From positions 62,001 through 126,000 of the forward strand of contig CALSSW010000005.1 in NCBI GenBank assembly GCA_943789105.1: a stretch of DNA of 64,000 nt, written 5' to 3'. How positions within the stretch are numbered: the stretch's first letter is position 1; each line of letters starts with the position of its first letter. Below are positions 16,963 through 26,518 of this stretch, one piece after another. Source of the stretch: an uncultured Ulvibacter sp. GTDB lineage: Bacteria; Bacteroidota; Bacteroidia; Flavobacteriales; Flavobacteriaceae. A program made the translations under genes and the position numbers. The notes beneath the pieces are model-generated. The model had not been told where the DNA came from. It did no database searches and saw only the letters and a list, made by a program, of their open reading frames with translations.

Positions 16963-18171
16963 ATGGGTTTAAAACAGAATTTACATACCTTAAAAATGAA
17001 GTACAAGGGCACCAAGATGGCTCCTGCGTTTAACGCAATCCATACCTTTTTGTACTTGCCTAATGAGACTACGCATAATGGCACTCACATTAAGGCAGCA
17101 GATGATTTAAAACGTACCATGAACATGGTGATTATGTCTCTTGTGCCTTGTTTGTTGTTTGGGATATTTAATGCAGGGTATCAATACAATGTACAAACTG
17201 GAGATGTGACAAAAGCACTTAGCTTTTTTAGCACCGAGTTCTGGAACTTCTCAAACTTTACTATTGGAGCCTGGAAGGTACTACCACTTGTTGTGGTGTC
17301 TTACGGTGTAGGACTTATTGTAGAATTTATTTTTGCAGTTATCAAAGGCCATGAGGTAGAAGAGGGATACCTAGTAACGGGAATGCTCGTGCCTTTAATT
17401 GTTCCTGTAGATATACCCCTTTGGATGCTGTCTATTGCAGTAATTTTTGGTGTAGTAATAGGAAAAGAAGTATTTGGAGGTACTGGAATGAATATTTTAA
17501 ATCCAGCCTTAACCATAAGAGCCTTTTTATTCTTTGCCTACCCAACATGGATGTCTGGAGATAAAGTATGGGTTACTGGCGCAGTAGATACTGTTGGGCA
17601 GCCTGATGCTATTTCTGGAGAAACTATTTTAGGATCCCTGGCCCAAAACAATGGGTTTGGAGATTGGAGTATGATGGACCAATTTTTAGGATTTATTCCT
17701 GGATCTGTGGGAGAAACATCAAAGCTTCTCATTGTAGTTGGAGCACTTATTTTAATTCTTTCTAAAATAGGAAGTTGGAGAATTATACTAAGCACTCTTG
17801 TGGGTGCATTATCTATGGGGCTTATCTTTAATGGTGTTGTAAATGCCGGATGGGTAACAGAGAGTTCTAAATTCTTTGGCCTAATGAATGTAGATTTCTG
17901 GCAACATCTGTTTATTGGTAGTATTTTATTTGGTGCAGTATACATGGCAACAGATCCTGTTACGGCATCTCAAACCAATAAGGGAAAGTGGATATACGGG
18001 TTTTTAATAGGATTTATATCTATTATGATACGTGTGTTTAACCCAGCCTACCCCGAGGGAGTATTCTTGGCAATTCTACTGATGAATGTATTTGCACCAA
18101 CCATAGATCACTATGTATTGGAAGGAAATATCAAAAAAAGAGCAAAACGTCTAAAACTTAAAACAGCTTAA
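16963..18171 (+). CDS. nqrB: Na+-translocating NADH:quinone oxidoreductase subunit B
   Basis: A 402-residue multi-pass membrane subunit that holds riboflavin and a covalently bound FMN and forms much of the Na+ path. The FMN attachment motif is visible as GSVGETSK, with Thr252 as the expected ApbE-modified residue. Other signatures: GTGMNILNPALTIRAFLFFAYP, DPVTASQTNKGKWIYG and RVFNPAYPEGVFLAILLMN near the C-terminus. It lies 3 bp after nqrA and 2 bp before nqrC, so the genes are tightly coupled. Flavinylation should depend on the apbE gene at 22142-23152. Confidence 0.97.
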   Translation: MGLKQNLHTLKMKYKGTKMAPAFNAIHTFLYLPNETTHNGTHIKAADDLKRTMNMVIMSLVPCLLFGIFNAGYQYNVQTGDVTKALSFFSTEFWNFSNFTIGAWKVLPLVVVSYGVGLIVEFIFAVIKGHEVEEGYLVTGMLVPLIVPVDIPLWMLSIAVIFGVVIGKEVFGGTGMNILNPALTIRAFLFFAYPTWMSGDKVWVTGAVDTVGQPDAISGETILGSLAQNNGFGDWSMMDQFLGFIPGSVGETSKLLIVVGALILILSKIGSWRIILSTLVGALSMGLIFNGVVNAGWVTESSKFFGLMNVDFWQHLFIGSILFGAVYMATDPVTASQTNKGKWIYGFLIGFISIMIRVFNPAYPEGVFLAILLMNVFAPTIDHYVLEGNIKKRAKRLKLKTA

Positions 18172-18173
18172 TT

Positions 18174-18923
18174 ATGGCAGTTAATAAAGATAAAAACAGT
18201 TACACAATGGTCTTTGCCGTTATTATGGTACTTGTTGTGGGTACACTATTGGCAGGATTTTCAAGCGGTTTGAAGCCTATGATTAAGGCAAACGAAAAGT
18301 TTGAAAAGCAACAAAACATCCTGTATGCTATGGGTGTAAATGATAATCAAGGAACAGGTGATGTAGCTTTTATAACTACAGATAGAGTTGCCGATGCCTT
18401 TAAGACTTATATCAAAGAGCAGCTTATTATTGAAGGGCCTACTGTCTCACAAAATGATAAGGCCTATTTAGTTGATGTTAAAAAAGAAGGTGCAAAATCC
18501 AAAAAAGCGGGATATCAAAGAAAGCTTCCATTATTTATCGGTGAAAAAGACGGTGAAAAATTATACATCATGCCTGTAAGAGGAAAAGGGCTTTGGGACG
18601 CAATTTGGGGTTTTGTAGCTGTAGATAAAACCATGACGGTACAAGGTGTGTATTTTGACCATAAGGGAGAAACACCAGGTTTGGGCGCAGAGATCAAACA
18701 ACGCTATTTTATGGATGATTTCATTGGAGAAAAACTGTTGGAAGGTAGCACCTATAAAGGTATTAAAGTTGCCAAAGGAAACAACGATCCAAAGAACTTG
18801 ATCAAAGACGATTATGAGGTAGATGCTCTTGCAGGAGCAACCATTACAGGAGATGGTGTCTCTGCAATGTTGAAAAAAGACATAGCTATGTATGTGCCTT
18901 ACTTTAAAACTTTAAACAACTAA
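18174..18923 (+). CDS. nqrC: Na+-translocating NADH:quinone oxidoreductase subunit C
   Basis: A 249-residue subunit with one N-terminal membrane helix (about 12-32) and a periplasmic FMN domain. The FMN attachment motif is DALAGATITGDGV, with Thr223 as the modified residue. GKGLWDAIWGFVAVDKTMTVQGVYFDHKGETPGLGAEI is the conserved core of the FMN-binding domain. It lies 2 bp after nqrB and 4 bp before nqrD. It receives the flavin from ApbE encoded in the same cluster. Confidence 0.97.
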   Translation: MAVNKDKNSYTMVFAVIMVLVVGTLLAGFSSGLKPMIKANEKFEKQQNILYAMGVNDNQGTGDVAFITTDRVADAFKTYIKEQLIIEGPTVSQNDKAYLVDVKKEGAKSKKAGYQRKLPLFIGEKDGEKLYIMPVRGKGLWDAIWGFVAVDKTMTVQGVYFDHKGETPGLGAEIKQRYFMDDFIGEKLLEGSTYKGIKVAKGNNDPKNLIKDDYEVDALAGATITGDGVSAMLKKDIAMYVPYFKTLNN

Positions 18924-18927
18924 CAAG

Positions 18928-19575
18928 ATGGGATTACTTTCAAAAAAAGACACGCGGTTAATCTTAGACCCATTGGCAGATGATAACCCAATTACCATAC
19001 AAGTATTAGGTATTTGTTCTGCTCTGGCAATTACAGCGCAATTAAAGCCATCTATAGTAATGGCGGTTTCTGTGATATTTGTTCTTGGCCTTGGTAATGT
19101 TGTTATTTCACTTATGCGAAATATCATACCCTCAAAAATTAGAATTATTGTGCAGCTAATTGTTGTTGCTACACTTGTAATTATAGTAGATCAGGTATTA
19201 AAAGCTTTTGCCTATGAGCTAAGTAAGGAGCTATCTGTGTTTATTGGTTTAATTATTACCAATTGTATCATTATGGGACGTTTTGAGGCTTTTGCTTTGG
19301 GTAATGGACCTTGGAAAGCTTTTCTAGATGGTGTTGGTAACGCATTGGGTTATGGAGTAATACTTATAATTGTAGGTTTCTTTAGAGAATTATTAGGATC
19401 TGGAACTTTATTTGGTTTCAAGGTACTTGGAGACTCTGTAGAGAAAACCGGATTGTATGCCATTGGTTATGAAAACAACGGTTTTATGGTCCTCCCACCA
19501 ATGGCGCTCATTGTTGTGGGTATTATTATCTGGGTACAACGCAGTAGAAACAGTGCATTAATAGAAGAAAACTAG
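18928..19575 (+). CDS. nqrD: Na+-translocating NADH:quinone oxidoreductase subunit D
   Basis: A 215-residue six-helix membrane subunit. The two conserved cysteines that help bind the intramembrane iron-sulfur centre with NqrE are C30 ([10 protein letters not shown]) and C113 ([10 protein letters not shown]). [16 protein letters not shown] is the usual C-terminal signature. It belongs to the same fold as RnfE, but the surrounding nqrABC and nqrF make the NQR assignment certain. It starts 4 bp after nqrC. Confidence 0.96.
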   Translation: MGLLSKKDTRLILDPLADDNPITIQVLGICSALAITAQLKPSIVMAVSVIFVLGLGNVVISLMRNIIPSKIRIIVQLIVVATLVIIVDQVLKAFAYELSKELSVFIGLIITNCIIMGRFEAFALGNGPWKAFLDGVGNALGYGVILIIVGFFRELLGSGTLFGFKVLGDSVEKTGLYAIGYENNGFMVLPPMALIVVGIIIWVQRSRNSALIEEN

Positions 19576-19604
19576 TAATAGTAAAAAATAAAATTTTAGA
19601 ACAT

Positions 19605-20351
19605 ATGTTAGAGCATATAGAATTATTTTTCAAATCAATCTTTGTAGACAACATGGTATTTGCATACTTTTTGGGTATGTGTTCTTACCTTGCAGTATCA
19701 AAGAAAGTAAGCACCGCAGTAGGTCTTGGGGCAGCTGTTATTTTTGTATTAACAGTAACGGTTCCCTTAAACTGGTTTTTAGATCAGTACATATTGCAGC
19801 CTGGAGCTTTGGCTTGGTTGGACGGAAATCGTGAAACGCCAGAATTAAGCGCCTATGCAGACTATGATTTAAGTTTCTTATCCTTTATTTTATTTATTGC
19901 CACCATTGCCACTATGGTGCAATTGGTAGAGATTATTGTTGAAAAATTCTCACCATCATTGTATAATTCATTGGGTATATTCTTACCCTTAATTGCTGTA
20001 AACTGTGCCATTTTAGGAGGATCATTGTTTATGCAATCAAGAGAGATTGAAACTGCAGGCTTAGCCTTAAATTATGGATTCAGCTCTGGTATTGGATGGT
20101 TTTTAGCCATTGTTGCTATTGCTGCCATTAGAGAAAAAATAAGATATAGTAATGTACCAGCACCTCTTCGAGGTCTTGGTATTACCTTTATAATTACAGG
20201 ACTTATGGCCATTGGCTTTATGAGTTTTGGAGGAATGTTGACCGGAGGAGAAGATGCTCCGCCAGCCCCTAAAGCACAAACATCGCAAACAACCATACAA
20301 CCAGCCATAGAAAAAGAAATAGAGACGACCCCATTGGTAGTTTCAGAATAA
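19605..20351 (+). CDS. nqrE: Na+-translocating NADH:quinone oxidoreductase subunit E, with loop insertion and C-terminal tail
   Basis: A 248-residue six-helix subunit paired with NqrD. The conserved cysteines are C26 ([12 protein letters not shown]) and C134 ([10 protein letters not shown]). The segment around 60-88 ([20 protein letters not shown] and following) is longer than in proteobacterial NqrE, and the last 30 or so residues after the final helix form a polar, Pro/Thr/Glu-rich tail ([13 protein letters not shown] ...). Both add to a protein that is usually about 200 residues. The gene follows nqrD by 29 bp and precedes nqrF by 13 bp. Confidence 0.96.
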   Translation: MLEHIELFFKSIFVDNMVFAYFLGMCSYLAVSKKVSTAVGLGAAVIFVLTVTVPLNWFLDQYILQPGALAWLDGNRETPELSAYADYDLSFLSFILFIATIATMVQLVEIIVEKFSPSLYNSLGIFLPLIAVNCAILGGSLFMQSREIETAGLALNYGFSSGIGWFLAIVAIAAIREKIRYSNVPAPLRGLGITFIITGLMAIGFMSFGGMLTGGEDAPPAPKAQTSQTTIQPAIEKEIETTPLVVSE

Positions 20352-20364
20352 AAAAATTAAGTAT

Positions 20365-21672
20365 ATGTTTTTAGCAGCAAGTATTACAGGAGTTATCGCG
20401 GCAACAGTCATCGCTTTTTTGGTGTTGACACTTTTATTGGTTACGTTATTACTTTTTACAAAACAAAAATTATCTCCTTCTGGACCTGTAACTATTACCA
20501 TTAATGGTGAAAAGGAAATTGAGGTTGCCAGTGGTAGTACTTTATTAACCACTTTAGGAGACAATAAAATTTTCTTACCATCTGCTTGTGGTGGTGGTGG
20601 AACTTGTATACAATGTGAGTGTCACGTACTTGAGGGTGGTGGAGAAGCATTGCCTACAGAGACACCTCATTTTAGCAGGAAAGAACTCAAAGACGGCGCA
20701 CGTTTGTCTTGCCAGGTAAAGGTAAAACAGAACATGAATATTACCATTCCAGAAGAAGTTTTTGGGATAAAGAAATGGGATGCAGTGGTTGTGCGTAATT
20801 ATAATGTAGCTTCTTTTATTAAAGAATTTGTAGTAGAGATTCCAGAGGACATGAACTACAAAGCGGGTGGATATATCCAAATTGAAATTCCTCAGTGTGA
20901 AGTAAAATTTGCAGACATGGATATCACCGCTCATCCCCAGGAGCATGACACTCCAGATAAATTTCAAGCAGAGTGGGATAAGTTTGGTTTATGGCCACTT
21001 GTGATGAAAAACAAAGAAGTAGTAGAGAGAGCCTACTCAATGGCCTCCTACCCTGCAGAGGGACGTGAGATTATGCTCAACGTTCGTATAGCATCTCCAC
21101 CATGGGATAGAGCTAAAAATCAATGGATGGATGTAAACCCTGGTATTGCATCTTCTTATATTTTCAATCTTAAAAAAGGAGATAAATGTATTATCTCTGG
21201 ACCTTACGGAGAGTTCTTCATCAATCCATCAGAGTCAGAAATGTTATACATCGGTGGTGGAGCTGGAATGGCACCTATGAGATCTCACTTGTATCACTTG
21301 TTCAGAACCTTAAAAACTGGAAGAACAGTTACCTATTGGTATGGGGGTCGTTCTAAGAGAGAATTATTTTACTTAGATCACTTTGAGCAACTAGCCAATG
21401 ATTTTCCAAACTTTAAATTCTACCTTGCTCTCTCTGAGCCAATGGAAGAAGATAACTGGAAAGTAAAAGACGGTATTGATGGTGAAGGTGACGGTTTTGT
21501 TGGGTTTATACATCAAGTAGTGATAGATAATTATCTAGATCTTCATGAATCTCCAGAAGATATAGAATTGTATTTCTGTGGTCCACCACTGATGAACCAA
21601 GCGGTTCAAAAAATGGGAGAAGACTACGGGATTCCTGATGAGCATATCCGCTTTGATGATTTTGGAGGGTAA
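20365..21672 (+). CDS. nqrF: Na+-translocating NADH:quinone oxidoreductase subunit F
   Basis: The 435-residue electron-input subunit, which oxidises NADH. An N-terminal membrane helix (about 5-31) is followed by a [2Fe-2S] ferredoxin domain with ligands C75, C81, C84 (ACGGGGTCIQCEC) and C116 (LSCQVKV). The FAD domain contains RAYSMASYP, and the NADH domain contains YIGGGAGMAPMRSHLYH and the closing YFCGPPLMNQAVQKM ... FDDFGG. It is the last nqr structural gene and is followed by a terminator, after which a small gene and apbE continue on the same strand. Confidence 0.97.
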   Translation: MFLAASITGVIAATVIAFLVLTLLLVTLLLFTKQKLSPSGPVTITINGEKEIEVASGSTLLTTLGDNKIFLPSACGGGGTCIQCECHVLEGGGEALPTETPHFSRKELKDGARLSCQVKVKQNMNITIPEEVFGIKKWDAVVVRNYNVASFIKEFVVEIPEDMNYKAGGYIQIEIPQCEVKFADMDITAHPQEHDTPDKFQAEWDKFGLWPLVMKNKEVVERAYSMASYPAEGREIMLNVRIASPPWDRAKNQWMDVNPGIASSYIFNLKKGDKCIISGPYGEFFINPSESEMLYIGGGAGMAPMRSHLYHLFRTLKTGRTVTYWYGGRSKRELFYLDHFEQLANDFPNFKFYLALSEPMEEDNWKVKDGIDGEGDGFVGFIHQVVIDNYLDLHESPEDIELYFCGPPLMNQAVQKMGEDYGIPDEHIRFDDFGG

Positions 21673-21694
21673 TTTTTTCAGTAATTTTAAAATT

Positions 21695-21734
21695 AAAAAA
21701 ACCGCCGTCAATAATTTTGATAGCGGTTTTTTTA
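21695..21734 (+). terminator. Intrinsic terminator after nqrF
   Basis: AAAAAACCGC pairs with GCGGTTTTTT around a short loop, ending in seven T. It may limit readthrough into the small gene and apbE downstream. Confidence 0.8.
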
Positions 21735-21782
21735 ATCTCATTCCCGTATTTTTGCATAGTTAACCTTTTACAATAAAAATAA

Positions 21783-22145
21783 ATGCCTAAACAACTTACC
21801 AAACAAGAATTACACAACCTTGCCATGAATATAGTTGGTGAAGATATGAAATCTCAGGGCTTTGAGTTCTTGGGCGTTAATAGTAAAATTGGCAAAGACC
21901 CTCAGTTTGTTGGTTTAAAAAATAAAGACTTACATTTTGTGATTGTACGGGTGTCTCACTACCCGGATGATGCCAATGGGTATGATCCTGTATTTATGCA
22001 GACCATAAAAGAGCATGCCAATGGGTTTGAGGCTAAAACATATTATGCAGGAGTAGGTCTAGGTCATGGCACTGATTATGCAAAACCCGTGTTAAAAGAC
22101 CAAGAGTATACAATGGTTTATAAAGGATTACAAGAAATCACATGA
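21783..22145 (+). CDS. Small conserved protein between nqrF and apbE, function unknown
   Basis: A 120-residue soluble protein with no signal peptide or membrane segment (MPKQLTKQELHNLAMNIVG ... LQEIT). Visible features are an acidic/aromatic core (FVGLKNKDLHFVIVRVSHYP) and YYAGVGLGHGTDYAKPVL. Homologues in flavobacteria are, as I recall, often labelled as an NQR subunit F-like protein only because of position; it has no ferredoxin, FAD or NADH motif. It overlaps apbE by 4 bp (ATGA), which suggests translational coupling and a link to flavin loading or NQR assembly. That link is inference. Confidence 0.75.
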   Translation: MPKQLTKQELHNLAMNIVGEDMKSQGFEFLGVNSKIGKDPQFVGLKNKDLHFVIVRVSHYPDDANGYDPVFMQTIKEHANGFEAKTYYAGVGLGHGTDYAKPVLKDQEYTMVYKGLQEIT

Positions 22146-23152
22146 AAAAAATCATCGCTTTTTTAGTATTCATCATTTTTGCTGGCTGTAAAAACGAATC
22201 CTCTTATGAGAAAAAAGTACTACAAGGAAACGCTTTTGGTACCACCTATACTATCCAGTATTTTACTGCCTCAAATTTTGATGTACAAAAACAAATAGAC
22301 TCTGTTCTATATCGTGTCAATAAATCTATGAGTACCTATATCTACCAAAGTGATATTTCAAAAATTAATAGGGGAGATAGTACCCTTGTGGTAGATGCTC
22401 TGTTTAAAGACGTGTGGCAAATTTCTGAAATAGTACATAAAAATTCTTTAGGGTATTTTGACCCTACAGTTGGTAGTTTGCGAAATTTATACGGCTTTGG
22501 AGACACCCCTTATCTTGAAACTATTAATGATATGGTACTAGATAGTGTTATGGCATTGGTAGGTTTTAATAAAGTTGCTATTAAAAACGATGGCACTGTG
22601 CATAAAGGCAACCCAAATATCTATATAGACTTTAATGCGGTAGCAAAAGGTTATGGTATTGACTGCTTGGGTAATATGCTAAGCAGTTATAACATTACAG
22701 ATTATATCATTGAGCTAGGAGGTGAGGTATTGGCCAAAGGAAAAAATATTTCAAAAAACAGACCCTGGACGAGCGCGGTGGAGGCTACTGTCTCCCAGGT
22801 TGACAATAGAGAAGCTGTGGTGTATTTCACCCTTCAAGATCGTGGATTGGCAGGTTCTGGAAATTACAGAAAATACCGCATTGATGATACTACAGGTAAA
22901 AAGTATGTACATACTATAAACCCCCTAACAGGCCTTGCAGAGCAAAATAATGTTACAAGTGCAACTATAATTGCTCCTACCTGCGCCTTGGCAGATGCCT
23001 ATGCTACTGCTTGTATGGCCATGGGTTTTGAAAAAGCAAAAGCAATGCTTGAAACATTAAAAGATGTAGATGGGTATGTAACCTATGTGGATGCAAATCA
23101 AGCTCCTCAAAGCTATAGCACCAAAGGTTTTGAAGCTCTAATTTTAAAGTAA
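22142..23152 (+). CDS. apbE: FAD:protein FMN transferase (ApbE), lipoprotein
   Basis: A 336-residue enzyme that moves FMN from FAD onto Thr/Ser of target proteins in the periplasm. The N-terminus MKKIIAFLVFIIFAGCKNES is a lipoprotein signal with the Cys at residue 16. Family signatures: GNAFGTTYTIQYF, MSTYIYQSDISKIN, YFDPTVGSLRNLYGFG, IDFNAVAKGYGID, ELGGEVLAKGKN, and THxx-like VHTINPLTG followed by APTCALADAYATACMAMG with metal-binding Asp. The natural substrates in this locus are NqrB (Thr252) and NqrC (Thr223), about 4-5 kb upstream. It overlaps the preceding small gene by 4 bp. Confidence 0.95.
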   Translation: MKKIIAFLVFIIFAGCKNESSYEKKVLQGNAFGTTYTIQYFTASNFDVQKQIDSVLYRVNKSMSTYIYQSDISKINRGDSTLVVDALFKDVWQISEIVHKNSLGYFDPTVGSLRNLYGFGDTPYLETINDMVLDSVMALVGFNKVAIKNDGTVHKGNPNIYIDFNAVAKGYGIDCLGNMLSSYNITDYIIELGGEVLAKGKNISKNRPWTSAVEATVSQVDNREAVVYFTLQDRGLAGSGNYRKYRIDDTTGKKYVHTINPLTGLAEQNNVTSATIIAPTCALADAYATACMAMGFEKAKAMLETLKDVDGYVTYVDANQAPQSYSTKGFEALILK

Positions 23153-23156
23153 CCTT

Positions 23157-23921
23157 TTATTTTTTACAGACAGGCAGTAGTTCTCCTCTGCAGAGCCTGT
23201 AACGCTCTATATCATTATTACTCATGCTTTGTGTATAATCTAGGGCGTTAACATTAAAACCGACGCTAGAGAGCTTTTTAAAATAATCCATGCCATAGAC
23301 CCTTAGGTGGTCATACTGTCCAAAAATACGCGTGCGTTCACTTTGGTCTGTGATGGTATTGTCTTCAAAGGTAATCTCCCGTTTTGCATCGTAAGGAACT
23401 TGCACAATAGCAGTGCCTGAAGGAGCCAAAACACGATATAATTCTTGCATGGCTTTGGTGTCATTGGGGATATGCTCTAACACATGATTGCAAATAATAA
23501 AATCAAAACTATGGTCCTTAAAGGGCAAGTCGCAAATATCTGCTTTCACTTCTGCAATAGGAGAGTTGAGGTCTGTGGTGGTATATGTTAGGTTTTTTTG
23601 TTTTTTAAATTTTTTTACAAATGCTTGCTCTGGGGCAAAGTGTAATACTCTCAAAGGGGCAGAGAAAAAAGCAGTTTCATTTTTTAAATACAACCAAAAA
23701 AGACGATGTCTTTCTAGAGATAGGGTACCAGGTGCTAATACATTTTTTCTAACCTTGGCGTATCCATAAGGAAGAAACCTTCGGTATGATTTACCGTCTA
23801 TGGGATCTGTGTATGTATTGCCTCTCATAAAAAAAGCAACAAAAGGCCTCACCAGATAACTTATTTTAATAAGTAATATTCTTGGAAATAGGTTTAAAAA
23901 AAAATTAAAAAGTGAGTTCAA
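23157..23921 (-). CDS. SAM-dependent methyltransferase, class I
   Basis: A 254-residue protein of the Methyltransf_11 type. LRVLHFAPEQAFVKKF stands in the place of the usual Gly-rich motif I; motif II is TTDLNSPIAEVKADICDLPF, and DHSFDFIICNHVLEHIPND is the familiar post-motif with the catalytic-loop His. A hydrophobic N-terminus (FFLNLFPRILLIKISYLV) may contact the membrane. Substrate unknown; related proteins are often near glycan or lipid genes, but nothing here shows that. It converges with apbE, with only 4 bp between the stops, and is 17 bp from the lipoprotein gene upstream on its strand. Confidence 0.82.
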   Translation of the reverse strand: MNSLFNFFLNLFPRILLIKISYLVRPFVAFFMRGNTYTDPIDGKSYRRFLPYGYAKVRKNVLAPGTLSLERHRLFWLYLKNETAFFSAPLRVLHFAPEQAFVKKFKKQKNLTYTTTDLNSPIAEVKADICDLPFKDHSFDFIICNHVLEHIPNDTKAMQELYRVLAPSGTAIVQVPYDAKREITFEDNTITDQSERTRIFGQYDHLRVYGMDYFKKLSSVGFNVNALDYTQSMSNNDIERYRLCRGELLPVCKK

Positions 23922-23938
23922 AAGAGTTAATCTAGTGC

Positions 23939-24481
23939 TTATTTATTGTTTGCGTTAGGTGGGTATTGCGCTAGTATTTTTGAAACAATAAGACGTATTT
24001 TCTCTTCACGTTTTTCTATGTCATTACCGTTATATATACCACTATGGCTTACACCTTGCCAAATTAATTCTTTGGTTTTGGCATCAATAAGATCTATAAA
24101 GAGGCTGCCTTCTGTATTTGAAGATATCATTCTATTGTTGTTAAAGTTTCCTCCCCAATATGGGTTCCATCCCCAGGCGCCACCAAAGTTGTTTTGATAA
24201 ATGTCAATACGTTGGCTTTCTTTGGTAAAAATACTCACCAAGATATCTGGGTTGCTATTTTTATTCATTCCTTTTGCCATTAAATTATCTTGTATGGCGC
24301 GCAATATTCTCTTTTTATCTAGGTCGCTAATTTTGGCTTTGTCTATACCTGGTTTAAAAAAGGCAAAAGAGTTGTAGTTGTCGAAGTTGGTTGCTTTATC
24401 ATAATCACTCACCACACGAACGATGTTACAAGAGGTTAAAAGAAGTAAAGCGATAACAGAAAAGAATTTTAATACGTTCAT
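23939..24481 (-). CDS. DUF4136 lipoprotein
   Basis: A 180-residue lipoprotein: signal MNVLKFFSVIALLLLTSCN with the lipobox LTSC. The mature part follows the DUF4136 pattern (VVSDYDKATNFDNYNSFAFF at the start; GSLFIDLIDAKTKELIWQGVS, then IVSKILAQYPP at the end). The middle has a Gly/Trp/Asn-rich stretch (GGAWGWNPYWGGNFNNN). The function of the family is unknown. It lies 7 bp after hutU on the same strand, so it is likely part of the hutU transcript. Confidence 0.85.
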   Translation of the reverse strand: MNVLKFFSVIALLLLTSCNIVRVVSDYDKATNFDNYNSFAFFKPGIDKAKISDLDKKRILRAIQDNLMAKGMNKNSNPDILVSIFTKESQRIDIYQNNFGGAWGWNPYWGGNFNNNRMISSNTEGSLFIDLIDAKTKELIWQGVSHSGIYNGNDIEKREEKIRLIVSKILAQYPPNANNK

Positions 24482-24488
24482 ACTATTT

Positions 24489-26468
24489 TTAATTTAAAAG
24501 TGAATCATCTACAAAATTTGGAAGTGTTACTTTGAGATTTGGGTTGCGTTTCATCTCTCTTTTTATGGCAAATACAGCTTCCTTGTTTCTAGCCCAACTA
24601 CGTCTTGCAATACCATTATTAACATCCCAAAAGAGCATGTTTTCTAGTCGTCTTTGCGCATCACTACTTCCATCAAGAACCATACCGAAACCTCCATTGA
24701 TCACCTCACCCCAGCCAACACCCCCGCCATTGTGTATGCTTACCCAGGTTGCCCCTCTAAAGCTATCTCCAATAACATTTTGGATTGCCATATCTGCCGT
24801 GAAGCGGCTTCCATCGTATATATTGCTAGTTTCTCGGTAGGGAGAATCTGTCCCGCTCACATCGTGATGGTCACGACCTAGTATAATTGTATCAAGATGA
24901 CCCTCTTTAATTGCTTTATTAAAAGCACTAGCTATTTTAATTCTTCCTTCTGAGTCTGCATATAATATTCTTGCTTGAGATCCTACTACCAGCTTGTTTT
25001 TCTGAGCCCCTTTGATCCATTGTATGTTATCTGCCATTTGCTGTTGTACCTGAGAAGGTGCATCTTTCATGATTTCTTCCAGAACCTGACAAGCAATAGC
25101 ATCTGTTTTGGCCAAATCTTCTGGATTTCCAGAGCCGCAAACCCACCTAAAAGGGCCAAATCCATAATCAAAACACATAGGTCCCATAATGTCTTGAACA
25201 TAACTTGAGTATTTAAAATCTATGTTGTTTTCTGCCATGATATTTGCCCCTGCCCTTGAAGCTTCAAGTAAAAAGGCATTTCCATAATCAAAAAAGTAGG
25301 TTCCTTTTGCGGTATGTTTATTTATTGCTGCTACGTGGCGTTTAAGAGTTTCTTGTATTTTTTCTTTAAATAAAGCAGGATTTTCTGCCATCATCTGGTT
25401 AGATTCTTCATAGGTTAATCCCATTGGGTAATATCCTCCAGCCCAAGGATTATGGAGTGAGGTTTGATCACTCCCTAAATCTATATGAATATTTTCTTTG
25501 TCAAAATGTTCCCAGACATCCACAATATTTCCATCCCAAGCAATAGATACTGCTTGTTTTGCCGCCAAGGCTTCTTTCACTCTTTTGCCAAGTTGGTCAA
25601 GATCACTAATTACTTCATCTACCCATCCTTGCTCGTGTCTTGTTTTTGTTGCCTTTTTATTTATCTCACCACAAACGGTTACACATCCTGCTATGTTTCC
25701 TGCCTTTGGTTGGGCACCACTCATGCCTCCTAGTCCAGAGGTTACAAACAACCCTCCTTTTGGAGATTTTTTAATTTTTCTAAAACCGTTTAGTACAGTA
25801 ATTGTTGTACCGTGTACAATACCTTGGGGGCCAATATACATATAGCTACCGGCTGTCATTTGGCCATATTGGGTAACACCAAGGGCGTTAAATTTTTCCC
25901 AGTCATCGGCTTTAGAGTAATTGGGTATCATCATCCCGTTGGTTACAACCACTCTAGGGGCGTCTTTATGTGAAGGAAATAAACCCATAGGGTGTCCAGA
26001 GTAGATTGCCAATGTTTGCTGGTCTGTCATTTGGGCTAGGTACTGCATTACCAGGCGGTACTGTGCCCAGTTTGAGAATACCCCTCCATTACCACCATAG
26101 GTAATTAACTCATCAGGGTGTTGGGCTACTGCATGATCTAGATTGTTTTGTATCATAAGCATGATCGCCTTTGCTTGGGTAGATTTGCCTGGATACTCTT
26201 GTATTGGCCTTGCATATATTTTGTGATCGGGTTTAAAGCGGTGCATGTAAATACGCCCGTATGTCTCCAATTCATGCTTAAACTCTGGTAGGAGCGTGGC
26301 GTGATGTCTGGGATCAAAGTAACGTAGTGCGTTGCGATATGCTAGTATTTCTTCTTCTGGAGAAAGTATTTTTTTTCTTTTTGGGGCATGATTTACCTGG
26401 GGGTCATACGTTTTTATTTGAGGCAGTTCATTAGGTATTCCAGCTAGTATTTCTTCTTTAAAAGTCAT
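24489..26468 (-). CDS. hutU: Urocanate hydratase
   Basis: A 659-residue urocanase, the second enzyme of histidine breakdown, which converts urocanate to imidazolonepropionate using tightly bound NAD+. The start chosen is ATG 26468 (MTFKEEILAGIPNELPQIK); the frame extends eight codons upstream. Signatures: YGGNGGVFSNWAQYRLVMQYL, the NAD loop VTSGLGGMSGAQPKAG, the active-site region VQDIMGPMCFDYGFGPFRWVCGSGNPEDL with the conserved Cys, and NGGGVGWGEVINGGFGM. It is about 100 residues longer than the E. coli-type enzyme, as in other Bacteroidota. No hutH, hutI or hutG is in the window, so the pathway genes are dispersed or this copy is isolated. Confidence 0.96.
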   Translation of the reverse strand: MTFKEEILAGIPNELPQIKTYDPQVNHAPKRKKILSPEEEILAYRNALRYFDPRHHATLLPEFKHELETYGRIYMHRFKPDHKIYARPIQEYPGKSTQAKAIMLMIQNNLDHAVAQHPDELITYGGNGGVFSNWAQYRLVMQYLAQMTDQQTLAIYSGHPMGLFPSHKDAPRVVVTNGMMIPNYSKADDWEKFNALGVTQYGQMTAGSYMYIGPQGIVHGTTITVLNGFRKIKKSPKGGLFVTSGLGGMSGAQPKAGNIAGCVTVCGEINKKATKTRHEQGWVDEVISDLDQLGKRVKEALAAKQAVSIAWDGNIVDVWEHFDKENIHIDLGSDQTSLHNPWAGGYYPMGLTYEESNQMMAENPALFKEKIQETLKRHVAAINKHTAKGTYFFDYGNAFLLEASRAGANIMAENNIDFKYSSYVQDIMGPMCFDYGFGPFRWVCGSGNPEDLAKTDAIACQVLEEIMKDAPSQVQQQMADNIQWIKGAQKNKLVVGSQARILYADSEGRIKIASAFNKAIKEGHLDTIILGRDHHDVSGTDSPYRETSNIYDGSRFTADMAIQNVIGDSFRGATWVSIHNGGGVGWGEVINGGFGMVLDGSSDAQRRLENMLFWDVNNGIARRSWARNKEAVFAIKREMKRNPNLKVTLPNFVDDSLLN

Positions 26469-26518
26469 GGTACTGTTTTTGATAGTTTGCATGTATAGAT
26501 AGAAATTAAGGCTATCTA

